From assembly GCA_035553055.1 (NCBI GenBank), contig DATNEK010000031.1, forward strand, positions 1-27,875: 27,875 bases of DNA, read 5' to 3'. The notes under the pieces were generated by a model. That model made no database searches and was not told the origin of the DNA. It saw nothing but the letters and a program-made list of their open reading frames with translations. Both the position numbers and the translations under genes were made by a program. The DNA comes from Chersky-822 sp035553055 (GTDB lineage: Bacteria > Actinomycetota > Actinomycetes > Streptosporangiales > Streptosporangiaceae). The number at the start of each line of letters is the position of its first letter. Position 1 is the first letter of the stretch. Below, piece after piece: positions 12,218 through 20,874 of the stretch.

Positions 12218-13635
12218 ACCGCGATTTCATGGTCCATCGGGCCGTGCTCAAGGCGCAGCTCGCGCATGTGCGCCCACGCCCGGCCGACGAGCGGACCTGG
12301 CTCGATGCCAAGCAGCCGCATGATCTCGTGCCCGTCGATGTCAGGCTTGATAGCCGCCAGTTCTTCGGCCTCGGCGAGTTCGGCGATGCGGTGCTCAAGC
12401 TCGTCGTAGTCCCTGGTCAGCCGCTGCGCCTTGGCCTTATTGCGAGTAGTGCAGTCGGCCCTGGTCAGTGCGTGCAGCCTGGTCAGCTGCGGCCCCGCGT
12501 CGGTCACGTAGCGGCGCACCGCTGAGTCGGTCCAGTCGCCGTCGCCGAATCCGTGGAACCGCAGATGCAGGCCAATCAGCTCGGCCACATCTGAGGTGAC
12601 GTCAGCGGGGAAGCGCAGCGTCTTCAGCCTGGTCTTGGCCAGCTTGGCGCCGACCACATCGTGGTGATGGAAAGCGACGCGCCCGTCCGGCAGCAGGGAC
12701 CTGGTTTTCGGCTTGCCGATGTCGTGCAGCAGGGCGGCCAGCCGCAGCCGCAGGTCCTGGTCCAGGCCATAACGCTGCTCGAGCGCGATGGCCTGGTCGA
12801 GCACGGTCAGCGAGTGCCGGTAGACATCCTTGTGCCGATGGTGCTCGTCCACTTCGAGACGAAGTCTCGGCACCTCGGGCAGGAAGTGCTCGGCCGCGCC
12901 GGTCCGCACCAGCAAGTCGATGCCCGCCGAAGGTCCGCCCGGCCTGGTGGCCAGCAGCAGCTTGGTGAGCTCGGCGGCGATCCGCTCAGCCGAGACGATC
13001 TCCAGGCGGGGTGCTAGTTCCGCCATCGCGGCCTCGACCGGCTCGGTCGGCGTGAAGCCGAGTTCGGCGACGAACCTGGCGGCGCGCAAGATTCTCAGTG
13101 GGTCGTCGTCAAACGAGTCCTGCGCCAAGCCAGGCGTGCGCAGCACTTGGTCGCGAAGGTCGGCGATGCCACCGAACGGGTCAACAAGCTCATGGGCAGG
13201 CAGTGTCGCCGCCATCGCGTTGACCGTGAAGTCGCGGCGCACTAGGTCGTCGGTGAGCGACTTTCCGTAGCTGACCGCCGGCTTGCGCGACCCCCGGTTA
13301 TACCGCTCGCTGCGGTAGGTGGTGATCTCGAAGACCGCGTCGCCTTTACGCAGCCCGACGGTGCCGTAGGCGATCCCTACCGACCACGTTGTATCGGCCC
13401 ACTTCGAAATGATCTCGATGACGCGCTCAGGATGCGCGTCCGTGGTCAGGTCGAGATCGCCGCCTGGTCGTCGCAGAAAAATGTCCCGCACCGGACCGCC
13501 GACCAGCGCAAGCTCATGACCATGACGGGCGAACAGGCGGCCAAGCTCATCGGCGACAGGCGGGATAGCGGCCAGCATGGCCGTCGCGGCGCGGCGCTGC
13601 TGAGGCGTCAGTGGTGTGAGATCGTGCACGGGCAT
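12151..13635 (-). CDS. pcnA: CCA tRNA nucleotidyltransferase with HD domain
   Basis: Adds or repairs the 3' CCA of tRNA. 494 aa. The class II nucleotidyltransferase head shows ALVGGPVRDIFL (about 43-54), the metal-binding DLDLT (Asp60, Asp62) and YGTVGLRKGDAVFEITTYRSERY. The neck region has RRDFTVNAMA (133-142) and DPLRILRAARF (178-188). The C-terminal half carries an HD phosphohydrolase-like domain: HHRHKDVYRHSLTVLD, LLHDIGKP (His304-Asp305) and FHHHDVVGA. This actinobacterial gene is often labelled PcnA or poly(A) polymerase family, but the activity is expected to be CCA addition. The start is ATG 13635, head to head with the DUF6049 gene. Convergent overlap with the MFS gene covers its last 22 codons. 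Confidence 0.95.
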   Translation of the reverse strand: MPVHDLTPLTPQQRRAATAMLAAIPPVADELGRLFARHGHELALVGGPVRDIFLRRPGGDLDLTTDAHPERVIEIISKWADTTWSVGIAYGTVGLRKGDAVFEITTYRSERYNRGSRKPAVSYGKSLTDDLVRRDFTVNAMAATLPAHELVDPFGGIADLRDQVLRTPGLAQDSFDDDPLRILRAARFVAELGFTPTEPVEAAMAELAPRLEIVSAERIAAELTKLLLATRPGGPSAGIDLLVRTGAAEHFLPEVPRLRLEVDEHHRHKDVYRHSLTVLDQAIALEQRYGLDQDLRLRLAALLHDIGKPKTRSLLPDGRVAFHHHDVVGAKLAKTRLKTLRFPADVTSDVAELIGLHLRFHGFGDGDWTDSAVRRYVTDAGPQLTRLHALTRADCTTRNKAKAQRLTRDYDELEHRIAELAEAEELAAIKPDIDGHEIMRLLGIEPGPLVGRAWAHMRELRLEHGPMDHEIAVQELLRWAADSGIDTAGAPEGG

Positions 13636-13757
13636 TGAGATTAGGCGGTCAAGAGTTATGCAATCAATTTAGATCTGCCCCTTGGGGTCAGCTACCTACC
13701 CTGGAGATGCCGCTTTGCCCCTTAGTCCAGGCAGCAGAGCACCCAAGCCGCAATACC

Positions 13758-16205
13758 ATGAGCGCCATGGCTAGCTCCAATGTCGCCGGGCGGGCGAACA
13801 CAAGCACGCGCGGGATCGCCCGCGCGTGCGCCTTGGCCGGCGCCCTGCTGGCCGCCGCCGCGCTGCCACTGGCCGCCGGTCCCGCGGTGAGCTTGGCCGC
13901 GGGTTCGGCCCGGACGGCGCGCGGCGCTGGTGTGAGGCTGGCCACATCGGTGCATCAGGCCGCACGGTCGGTATCGGCGCAACCGCGGAATCAGCCACCG
14001 TTGACGCTGAGCGTCACGTCAGTAAGCCCGTCTTTCGCTGAGCCAGGGCACCCGATCACGATCAAGGCCCGCGTGCGGAACCGCAGCCGCTCGTCGCTCA
14101 GCAGCCTTTCTGTGCAGATCTATTCGTCCACGAACCAGTTCACATCGCGGACGGCACTCGATGCGTTCGCTGCCGGCCAGAGCTCGGTCATCGCGCCGCG
14201 GCTGGTCGGATCACGGACGATCGCCCGGCTGAGTGCGCACCACGGCGTCCGCGTGACCGTCACGCTGCCCGTACGCGCGTTGCGGCTTACCTGTTTTGGG
14301 GTCTACCCGCTGACCGTCACGGTGAGCGATCCGACCGGGTCACTCACCGCGCGCGACCCTGTGCCAATGCCGTTCTGGCCGGGGAACTCTAGTAGCTGCC
14401 TTACGGCCACGCGCCCGGTCCCGACCCCGGTGTCGTGGATCTGGCCGCTCATCGACAGCCCGCACCAAGGCCCGTGCCCTGGCCTGCTCGACAACTCGCT
14501 GGCCGCCAGCCTCGCGCGGGGCGGCCGTCTTGCCAGCTTGCTCGCCGCGGGTGCGAGATATACCAGCAAGGCGCGGCTCACCTGGGCGGTCGACCCCGCG
14601 CTGCTCGATAACGCACGGACGATGAGTCGGCCTTACTCCGTCGGCCAATCGTCGGCCTGCGCTGACCCTACCGCGTACCCCAGAGATAGAAACGCGAGTA
14701 AGTGGCTGGCCAAGTTGGTCAAGGCGACCGCCAGCCAGCCCGTCTTCGTCACGCCATATGCCGACGTTGACGTGGCCGGCCTCGCCCAGTACGGCGACAA
14801 CGGCGACCTTCGCGAGGCCTTTACTGACGGACAGCGACTCGCCGGGCCGATACTCGGCCGGGATCCTGCCCCCGTCCCCCTGCCCGCTGGGCCGAAAAAG
14901 CTGTCGGCGATCGCATGGCCATCTGGCGGGCTGCCGAATCCAGCCGAGCTCGAGATCCTGGGCGCGATGAAGATCCAGACCGTGATATTCGCGATGCCGT
15001 CGTCACAGCTGTCCTATACGCCGGGAGCGGTCACCAGCATGATCGACAACGTCGGGAGCAAGCTGAAGGTGCTGCTCGGCGACGACTCACTGAACAGGCT
15101 ATTGGCGTCGAGCCAGGCGAGTTCGCGGCAACGTGGCACCATCTTCAACGTCAGCCAGCACTTCCTCGCCGAGACAGCGATGATCGTGGCCGAGGAGCCG
15201 GCGATACAACGCCCGATCGTGGTGACCCCTCCAAGACGCTGGGATCCGGCTGGCGCGCTGGCCGGCGATCTGCTCGGCGATACTGTTAATGCCCCCTGGC
15301 TCAAGGTCATGACCGTCGCTCAGATGGCGGCGCAGCCGGCGCAGCCGTATCCTTCGTCGCTCGTGCGACCTGACGCTCGTGGCGAGCTGCCCGGCAAGCT
15401 CCTTCGTCACCTCGGCGGGGTCGACAACAGCGTCGCGCTATTGCGATCGATCATGTTCGGCAGGGACAGCAGGCTCAGCCGAGCTGTGTATGGCATCGAG
15501 TCATCACAGTGGGCAGCCGCCAACGTGGCGACGGCGCAGACGATGCTTACCCGCACCGAGAAGTTCGTGACCAACCAGTTCGCTGGTCTTTCAGTAGGGG
15601 GTCAGCAGGTCATCAATGTCACCCTTGGTGGCCGGGTCGGAACGGTGCCGGTGTCTATTCGCAACTCGCTCGGCTATTCGGTGCGCGTCGGGCTGCGGGT
15701 GACGAGCAGTAACAGCAGCGTGATTGCGACTCAGCGACGCAAGATCTACGTGGTCAACGCCCACAGCAGCACCGGACTCAAGCTGAGCGTAAACGCCACC
15801 CAGACGGGGAAGGCGAAGGTCGTGCTCAGGCTCAGGTCGCCGTACGGCGCGTTGCTGCCCGACCCGCCGGACAAGCCACTGGTCATGAGAATCAAAGCGA
15901 CCAACCTTGGCACGGTGGCGCTCGTCATTTTCGCCGCCGCGCTGACCGTGTTCGTGGTCGCGTCGGCGGCCCAGGCGATCAGGCGGGGCCGCCCTGGGGC
16001 CACGGAGGCGGAGGCCGGCGAGGACCCCGCGGCCCCAGCCGGGCCGGGCGGTGAGGGTGGGCCGGGCGAGGAGATAGCCGCGCCTGACGCCGCGGACTCC
16101 GAAGATAAGCAGGATTCACGTGCCGGGACGGATCGAACCGATACCGTCATTGGTGACCGGTCCGAACTGAGTTCAGTTGGCCGCGGTCTTACAGAGGAGA
16201 GTTGA
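13758..16205 (+). CDS. DUF6049 family exported membrane protein
   Basis: Large actinobacterial protein of unknown function, the counterpart of mycobacterial Rv3909, always next to murJ. About 815 aa from this start. It has a signal peptide (about residues 18-48: TRGIARACALAGALLAAAALPLAAG) and an Ig-like first domain (LTLSVTSVSPSFAEPGHPITIKARVRN). A large extracytoplasmic middle region contains WIWPLIDSPHQGPCPGLLDN and TWAVDPALLDN. A second beta-rich domain (VSIRNSLGYSVRVGLRVTSS) precedes one transmembrane helix (about codons at 15915-15975). An acidic Gly/Pro/Ala-rich cytoplasmic tail of about 75 residues follows. Start choice is uncertain: 13758, 13767 or 13707 (with GGAG) are possible; none changes the mature part. 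Its stop TGA shares its A with the murJ ATG, so the two are translationally coupled. A cell-wall role is inferred from this pairing. Confidence 0.88.
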   Translation: MSAMASSNVAGRANTSTRGIARACALAGALLAAAALPLAAGPAVSLAAGSARTARGAGVRLATSVHQAARSVSAQPRNQPPLTLSVTSVSPSFAEPGHPITIKARVRNRSRSSLSSLSVQIYSSTNQFTSRTALDAFAAGQSSVIAPRLVGSRTIARLSAHHGVRVTVTLPVRALRLTCFGVYPLTVTVSDPTGSLTARDPVPMPFWPGNSSSCLTATRPVPTPVSWIWPLIDSPHQGPCPGLLDNSLAASLARGGRLASLLAAGARYTSKARLTWAVDPALLDNARTMSRPYSVGQSSACADPTAYPRDRNASKWLAKLVKATASQPVFVTPYADVDVAGLAQYGDNGDLREAFTDGQRLAGPILGRDPAPVPLPAGPKKLSAIAWPSGGLPNPAELEILGAMKIQTVIFAMPSSQLSYTPGAVTSMIDNVGSKLKVLLGDDSLNRLLASSQASSRQRGTIFNVSQHFLAETAMIVAEEPAIQRPIVVTPPRRWDPAGALAGDLLGDTVNAPWLKVMTVAQMAAQPAQPYPSSLVRPDARGELPGKLLRHLGGVDNSVALLRSIMFGRDSRLSRAVYGIESSQWAAANVATAQTMLTRTEKFVTNQFAGLSVGGQQVINVTLGGRVGTVPVSIRNSLGYSVRVGLRVTSSNSSVIATQRRKIYVVNAHSSTGLKLSVNATQTGKAKVVLRLRSPYGALLPDPPDKPLVMRIKATNLGTVALVIFAAALTVFVVASAAQAIRRGRPGATEAEAGEDPAAPAGPGGEGGPGEEIAAPDAADSEDKQDSRAGTDRTDTVIGDRSELSSVGRGLTEES

Positions 16206-18061
16206 TGAGCTCGCCTGCGCCAGATAGCGGGCCGAACTGGACTGACGCGGAGTCGCGACCGGGTAGTACTCATCGGGCGCCAGCCCAGGCTGGCGGTGTC
16301 GGCCGGCATCGCGCGCCCGGCGCACACCGGGCCAGGTCCGGCGCCAGTCGCACCGCGGAGCCACGCCCCATCGTTGATCAGGACAGGACCGCCGAGCACG
16401 GCCAGCACCGCATCTCTGGTGGCCCTCCCGTCGACGGAACCGCCGCCCCGAGCCTGGTGCGTTCGAGCAGCGTGATGGCGCTCGGCACGCTGGCCTCTCG
16501 CGTGACCGGGCTGCTCCGCACGCTCGTGCTCGTGCCGGCCATCGGCCAGGAGGCGCTCGCCAACTCCTACAACTACGCGAACACGCTGCCGAACACCGTT
16601 TACAACCTGGCGATCGGCGGAATCCTCACGTCGGTGATCGTGCCGTTGCTCGTGAACGCGGCGAAGCGCGACTCCGACCGCGGCGAGAAGTACGACCAGC
16701 GCTTGTTCACGCTCGTGACGGCCTTTCTGTTCGTCATCACGCTCGTCGCGACGCTCGTGGCCGCTCCGATCGCGCACCTGTACGACCCGAACCCTGGCTA
16801 CCCAAGGGCCGGCCACGTCCTGGTCATCTTCGCCTACTTCTTCGTGCCGCAGATCTTCTTCTACGGCGTGACGTCGCTGGCCGGGGCCATACTGAACGCG
16901 CGCGGTCACTTCGCCGCGCCGATGTGGACCCCCGTCGTCAACAACGTCGTGGTTATCGCGGTCACCGTCATGTTCATGGTGTTCGCTGGCACGCATCAGA
17001 GCGCCCACACGATCACCCCGTTCGAGATGACGTTCCTTGGACTAGGTACCACGCTCGGCATCGTCGCGCAGACCGTCGCGCTCATTCCGGCGTTGCGTCG
17101 CGTCGGGTTCAGGTGGCGACCGAGATTCGACTTCAAGCGCGAGGATGTATCAGAGATCGGCCGCATGTCCGGGTGGATGTTCTGCTACGTGCTCACCACG
17201 CAGGTGGCTTACCTGGTCACCGCGATCGTCCTCAGCTATGCCGAGAAGTCCAAGCAAGCGCAAGCGGTGGGCGCGGGATACTCCGCATACAGCTACGCCT
17301 GGCTGCTGTTCCAGCTTCCTTACGCGGTGATAGCTATCTCGGTGATCACCGCGCTGCTGCCGAGAATGAGCGCCAACGCCGCCGACCGCCGCTATGACCT
17401 GGTGCGATCTGACTTCTCCAGCGGCGTGCGGCTCGGGTCGGTGATCGTAGCGCCCGCGGCGCTCGTGCTCGCCGTACTCGGCCCGTCGCTTTCTGAGTTG
17501 CTGCTCAGCTATGGCAACAACAACGTGGCGCACGCACGGTATCTCGGCCTGGTGTTCGCCGTGTTCTCGGTCGGGCTGATGCCGTACATGCTTTTCCAGT
17601 TGCTGCTGCGAGTGTTCTACGCCCTGCACGACAGCAAGACACCCGCGTTGATCGGCGTGGCGGTCATGGTCACTAACGCCGGGGCGAACCTGCTAGCCGC
17701 CGCGATCTTCACGCCGACCGTCAGGGTGGCTGCCCTCGGCGCGTGCTTCGGGCTGTCCAACCTGGTCGGCACCGTCATCGCCTGGCGAGTTCTGAGCGCC
17801 AGGCTTGGCGGTCTGGACGGACGCGAAATCGGCCGGAGCCTGGTGCGGATGCACGTCGCCGCGCTTCCGGCCGCGATCTTCGCGCTGGTGGTCGCCATCG
17901 CGATGACTGCGGCCCTATCGACCGCCCGGTCTGGCGCTTTCCTGATCGTCGTGGTCGGCGGCGCGGGCGCCTTGCTGTGCTACCTGGGCGCCGCCAGGGC
18001 GATGCGGCTGGCAGAGGTCACCGACCTGACCCGCATGGTGAGATCCAGGCTGCGCCGGTAA
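16205..18061 (+). CDS. murJ: Lipid II flippase MurJ (MviN)
   Basis: Moves lipid II across the membrane for peptidoglycan synthesis. 618 aa. The first ~85 residues are hydrophilic, disordered and Arg/Pro/Ser-rich. The MOP-superfamily core then begins with VRSSSVMALGTLASRVTGLLRTLVLV, followed by TLPNTVYNLAIGGILTSVIVPLL and many hydrophobic helices (about 14), including PQIFFYGVTSLAGAILNARGHFAAPMWTPVVNN, a strong MurJ signature. ATG 16205 overlaps the upstream stop by one base and has GAGGAG at good spacing. In mycobacteria the protein continues into a fused pseudokinase and extracytoplasmic domain; here it ends after the last helix (RSRLRR) and the pseudokinase is a separate gene 200 bp downstream. 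Confidence 0.96.
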   Translation: MSSPAPDSGPNWTDAESRPGSTHRAPAQAGGVGRHRAPGAHRARSGASRTAEPRPIVDQDRTAEHGQHRISGGPPVDGTAAPSLVRSSSVMALGTLASRVTGLLRTLVLVPAIGQEALANSYNYANTLPNTVYNLAIGGILTSVIVPLLVNAAKRDSDRGEKYDQRLFTLVTAFLFVITLVATLVAAPIAHLYDPNPGYPRAGHVLVIFAYFFVPQIFFYGVTSLAGAILNARGHFAAPMWTPVVNNVVVIAVTVMFMVFAGTHQSAHTITPFEMTFLGLGTTLGIVAQTVALIPALRRVGFRWRPRFDFKREDVSEIGRMSGWMFCYVLTTQVAYLVTAIVLSYAEKSKQAQAVGAGYSAYSYAWLLFQLPYAVIAISVITALLPRMSANAADRRYDLVRSDFSSGVRLGSVIVAPAALVLAVLGPSLSELLLSYGNNNVAHARYLGLVFAVFSVGLMPYMLFQLLLRVFYALHDSKTPALIGVAVMVTNAGANLLAAAIFTPTVRVAALGACFGLSNLVGTVIAWRVLSARLGGLDGREIGRSLVRMHVAALPAAIFALVVAIAMTAALSTARSGAFLIVVVGGAGALLCYLGAARAMRLAEVTDLTRMVRSRLRR

Positions 18062-18261
18062 CATCCGCCTATGCTCGGTCGTGCGGTCATTTCGACGCCC
18101 GCCTGAAGGTCTCCGCCTGGTAACGGTTTGCAACGCGGTATGGTGGCTGCGGAACAGCAGGGCATGTTGTGCCGCATCATTGAATTGTCCAGACCCGCCG
18201 ACCAGCTTCCGGCACCAGGAGGAAGCGTCGAGAGCCTAACCTGACTCGGCGCAGCGACCGA
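18062..18261. other. murJ to pseudokinase spacer
   Basis: Two hundred bases with no credible ORF. A TAACCT element at 18237-18242 could be the -10 of a short-leader promoter for the pseudokinase. GGAAC followed 17 bases later by CGCATC (about 18152-18180) loosely resembles an ECF sigma promoter but is too weak to call. No terminator is seen after murJ. Confidence 0.4.
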
Positions 18262-20022
18262 ATGACCACGTATACGTCAGAGCCAGGTACCAGACTCGGT
18301 GGGCGTTACCGGCTAGAAGACCGGATCGCCACTGGCTCTGGGTGGGATGCCTGGAAGGCGATCGACGAGACGCTCGCCCGGGCGGTCACGGTCTTCACCC
18401 TCGCACAGGGATTCCCTCGCGTCACCGAAGTGGTGACCGCGGCAAGGGCCGCCAGCAGGCTCACCGATCCTCGGCTAGCCCAGGTCTTCGACGTCGAAGA
18501 CGCTTGGGACCGCGCGTACATCGTGATGGAGTGGGCCGCCGGGGAGACCCTGGGTGACTTGCTAACAGCGGGCCCGCTTGAGCCAGCGCGCGGCGCGCGC
18601 ATGATCGCCGAGGCGGCGGCGGCGCTGTCATCGGCACACGCGGCTGGCGTCGCGCACATGTGCCTGTCACCAGGATCCGTCAGGTGGAGCCAGACGGGCG
18701 AGGTCAAGGTCGTCGGGCTCGGCATCGACGCCGCGCTGTCGGGGACGGCGGCTGACGACCCCGTGCTCACCGATACCCGCGGCCTTGGGCGACTGCTCTA
18801 TGCGGCGCTCACCGGTTGCTGGCCCGGCACCGATTACCCGGCTCTGCCGCCAGCCCCGGTCGCCGACGGCGAGCCGCCCAGTCCGCGGCAAGTTGTCGCC
18901 GGTATCCCGATGAGCTTCTCTGACCTGGCCTGCCGGGCCATGCACTTGCAGTCGCGCGAAGGTAGCCCGCCGGTCAGCTCACCCGGCGAACTCGCCAGCG
19001 CGCTGATGGCCGCGCTGCCACCGGCGCCGATCCCTTCGGCGCCCCCGCCGCCCGCGAGACGCGACCGGCGCGCTGGGCTCAGGCAGGACTCATCTGATGA
19101 TCCGTACTGGCCAGGACGCGAGCGCGCCGGCGGTGATTACACCGGTGGCTGGCGCGGCTATGACGGGCATCAGACCGGTGGCTGGCGTTTCGACTCGCAA
19201 GTACGTTCGGAAGCTGATTGGGAGCGCTACGAAGATGGCGCGTTCGCCGGCGGTGCCGACGACCTCGACGGGGCGGAGCGACATGGGCACAGAGCCGCTG
19301 CCGGGAGCCGTGATCAGCCGGGCCGACCGGTAGGGGCCGGACGTGGCCGGCGGGGCCAGCGCGTTTTGCCGTTCATTGGCGCTACGAAGGTGCCCGTCAG
19401 GGTCGTCGCGGCGGCGGGAGCCCTGGTCGTGGTCGCCGTGGCCGCCGTGGTCGTTGCCGTGACGCTGTTGCCTGGAGGCGGCGCCCACCATCAGGCTTCC
19501 GGTCGTAATCGAGCTAGGAAGACCGTCCCTACCGCGTCGGTGTCGACGCTTGTGCCCGTGAAGGCCACCGGATTCGACCCGCTCAGGAGCGCCAAGGACG
19601 ACTCGAACAACGAGAACACTCAGTACGCGCCGTACGCGATCGACTCGAGCATGCATTCGGCGTGGGACTCACAGTGGTACAAGACGGCCGAGTTCGGAGG
19701 CCTGAAGGCGGGGGCCGGCCTGCTGCTTGACATGGGCAAGGCTGTCACCTTCCGTTCGGTCCTCGTGACGTTCGGATCGATTCCCGGTGCCGACGTGAAG
19801 CTGCTTGTCGGGAACTCGACGACTAGAAGCGAAGCGAATCTTCAGTCGATGACGACGGTCGCCTCGCGAAGCGATGTCGGCGGGCCGGTGACGTTCCGCA
19901 TCACCAGCTCAGCGACCGGGCGGTACCTGGTGATCTGGTTCACCAAGCTCCCGCCGAGGCCGGGCAGCGGGCACTTGTTCATGGCTGCGGTATACAACGT
20001 GGTGGTACGCGGCGTCGGCTAG
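18262..20022 (+). CDS. Membrane pseudokinase with discoidin-like extracytoplasmic domain (MurJ partner)
   Basis: 586 aa. Residues about 12-252 have a Ser/Thr kinase fold (LGGRYRLEDRIATGSGWDAWKAI) but lack all catalytic residues. The VAIK-type lysine is Phe45 (VTVF). HRDLKPxN reads HMCLSPGS (132-139), so Asp is Cys134 and Lys is Ser136. DFG is GLG (152-154). It cannot be an active kinase. A linker (about 255-375) is Pro/Arg/Gly/Trp-rich and contains two TGGWR repeats (294-298 and 305-309). One transmembrane helix lies at about 379-403. The remaining ~180 residues resemble a galactose-binding/F5-8C-like beta domain (YAPYAIDSSMHSAWDSQWYK). This matches the C-terminal half of mycobacterial MviN, whose phosphorylated pseudokinase region recruits FhaA to control peptidoglycan synthesis. 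The ATG at 18262 has no clear ribosome-binding site. Confidence 0.88.
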   Translation: MTTYTSEPGTRLGGRYRLEDRIATGSGWDAWKAIDETLARAVTVFTLAQGFPRVTEVVTAARAASRLTDPRLAQVFDVEDAWDRAYIVMEWAAGETLGDLLTAGPLEPARGARMIAEAAAALSSAHAAGVAHMCLSPGSVRWSQTGEVKVVGLGIDAALSGTAADDPVLTDTRGLGRLLYAALTGCWPGTDYPALPPAPVADGEPPSPRQVVAGIPMSFSDLACRAMHLQSREGSPPVSSPGELASALMAALPPAPIPSAPPPPARRDRRAGLRQDSSDDPYWPGRERAGGDYTGGWRGYDGHQTGGWRFDSQVRSEADWERYEDGAFAGGADDLDGAERHGHRAAAGSRDQPGRPVGAGRGRRGQRVLPFIGATKVPVRVVAAAGALVVVAVAAVVVAVTLLPGGGAHHQASGRNRARKTVPTASVSTLVPVKATGFDPLRSAKDDSNNENTQYAPYAIDSSMHSAWDSQWYKTAEFGGLKAGAGLLLDMGKAVTFRSVLVTFGSIPGADVKLLVGNSTTRSEANLQSMTTVASRSDVGGPVTFRITSSATGRYLVIWFTKLPPRPGSGHLFMAAVYNVVVRGVG

Positions 20023-20148
20023 CGGTGCCAGTGCGGCGGAGAGCTAAGCTACCTGCAAGCAGGGCGCATCACGAGCATGTCAGCTTGACGCATATCGGGA
20101 GACGCGACGAACTCGCAGGAGCCTGGCGGTACGGGATCAGACCGATAC
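20023..20148. other. Pseudokinase to sigM spacer
   Basis: One hundred and twenty-six bases. Presumably holds the sigM promoter. I looked for an ECF-type GGAAC...CGTC autoregulatory promoter and did not find a convincing one. TTGACG (20084-20089) could be a -35 but has no good -10 partner. Confidence 0.35.
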
Positions 20149-20874
20149 TTGCCCACCCAGCGTGTCGCTCCTGAGGTGGCACCTGGCCAGGACAAACGCG
20201 GCTCCGCAGTCGCTCAGCCCGGTTCGCCACGGTCTGACGCCGAACTGCTGGCCAGGCATGTCGACGGCGACGCCGAGGCGTTCGGCGAACTGTTCTCGCG
20301 GCACAAGGACAGGCTATGGGCGGTCGCCATCAGAACGCTGTCCGATCCTGACGACGCCGCCGACGCCTTGCAGGACGCGATGATCTCGGCATTCAGGCGA
20401 GCGGACAGCTTCCGTGGCGATTCGGCGGTGACCACATGGCTACATCGCATCGTGGTGAACGCGTGCCTGGACAAGATGCGCAGGCGCAGCGCCCGTCCCG
20501 AGGTCAGCGGCGGTGACGATCGGCTACTTGACGCTATCGCAGTCGCTGACCCTGGTCTTGACCCGGCGGTCGGCAGCGACATGTCGCTTGAGGTCGCTTC
20601 CGCTCTCAGGCAACTGCCGCGCGACCAGCGGATGGCCTTGGTGCTCGTAGACATGCTCGACTACCCGGTTGCCGAGGCCGCCGAATTGCTCGGCGTCGCT
20701 CAGGGCACGGTCAAGAGCCGCTGTGCTCGCGGACGGGCCAGGCTGTTGCCGAGGCTGGCCCATCTGCGCCAGCCTGGGGCCCCGTCGTCGTCGGGCCAAG
20801 GGCAGGAGCCAGGGAACCGTTTGGGCACCGGATCCGTCCTACCTGCGCAAGAGGGGAGCGACGAGGCGCGTTGA
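20149..20874 (+). CDS. sigM: ECF sigma factor, SigM type
   Basis: Extracytoplasmic-function RNA polymerase sigma factor, about 241 aa. The region 2 domain is DAELLARHVDGDAEAFGELFSRHKDRLWAVAIRTLSDPDDAADALQDAMISAFRRADSFRGDSAVTTWLHRIVVNACLDKMRRR (about 30-114), including the -10-recognising helix. The region 4 HTH is ASALRQLPRDQRMALVLVDMLDYPVAEAAELLGVAQGTVKSRCARGRARLLPRL (about 150-205). A ~35-residue Pro/Ser/Gly tail follows. Start is uncertain: TTG 20149 gives the longest frame; GTG 20176 is nine codons later. The stop overlaps the start of the anti-sigma gene (TTGA). The location between the murJ/pseudokinase locus and trxBA is the conserved position of SigM in actinobacteria. Confidence 0.93.
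   Translation: MPTQRVAPEVAPGQDKRGSAVAQPGSPRSDAELLARHVDGDAEAFGELFSRHKDRLWAVAIRTLSDPDDAADALQDAMISAFRRADSFRGDSAVTTWLHRIVVNACLDKMRRRSARPEVSGGDDRLLDAIAVADPGLDPAVGSDMSLEVASALRQLPRDQRMALVLVDMLDYPVAEAAELLGVAQGTVKSRCARGRARLLPRLAHLRQPGAPSSSGQGQEPGNRLGTGSVLPAQEGSDEAR

Noticed and set aside
15746..17008. A 420-codon open frame on the minus strand
   Set aside because: Antisense to the DUF6049 tail and MurJ; the translation is His/Arg/Asp-rich low complexity.
18152..18180. ECF-type SigM promoter before the pseudokinase
   Set aside because: GGAAC is present but the -10 half matches poorly; insufficient to call.
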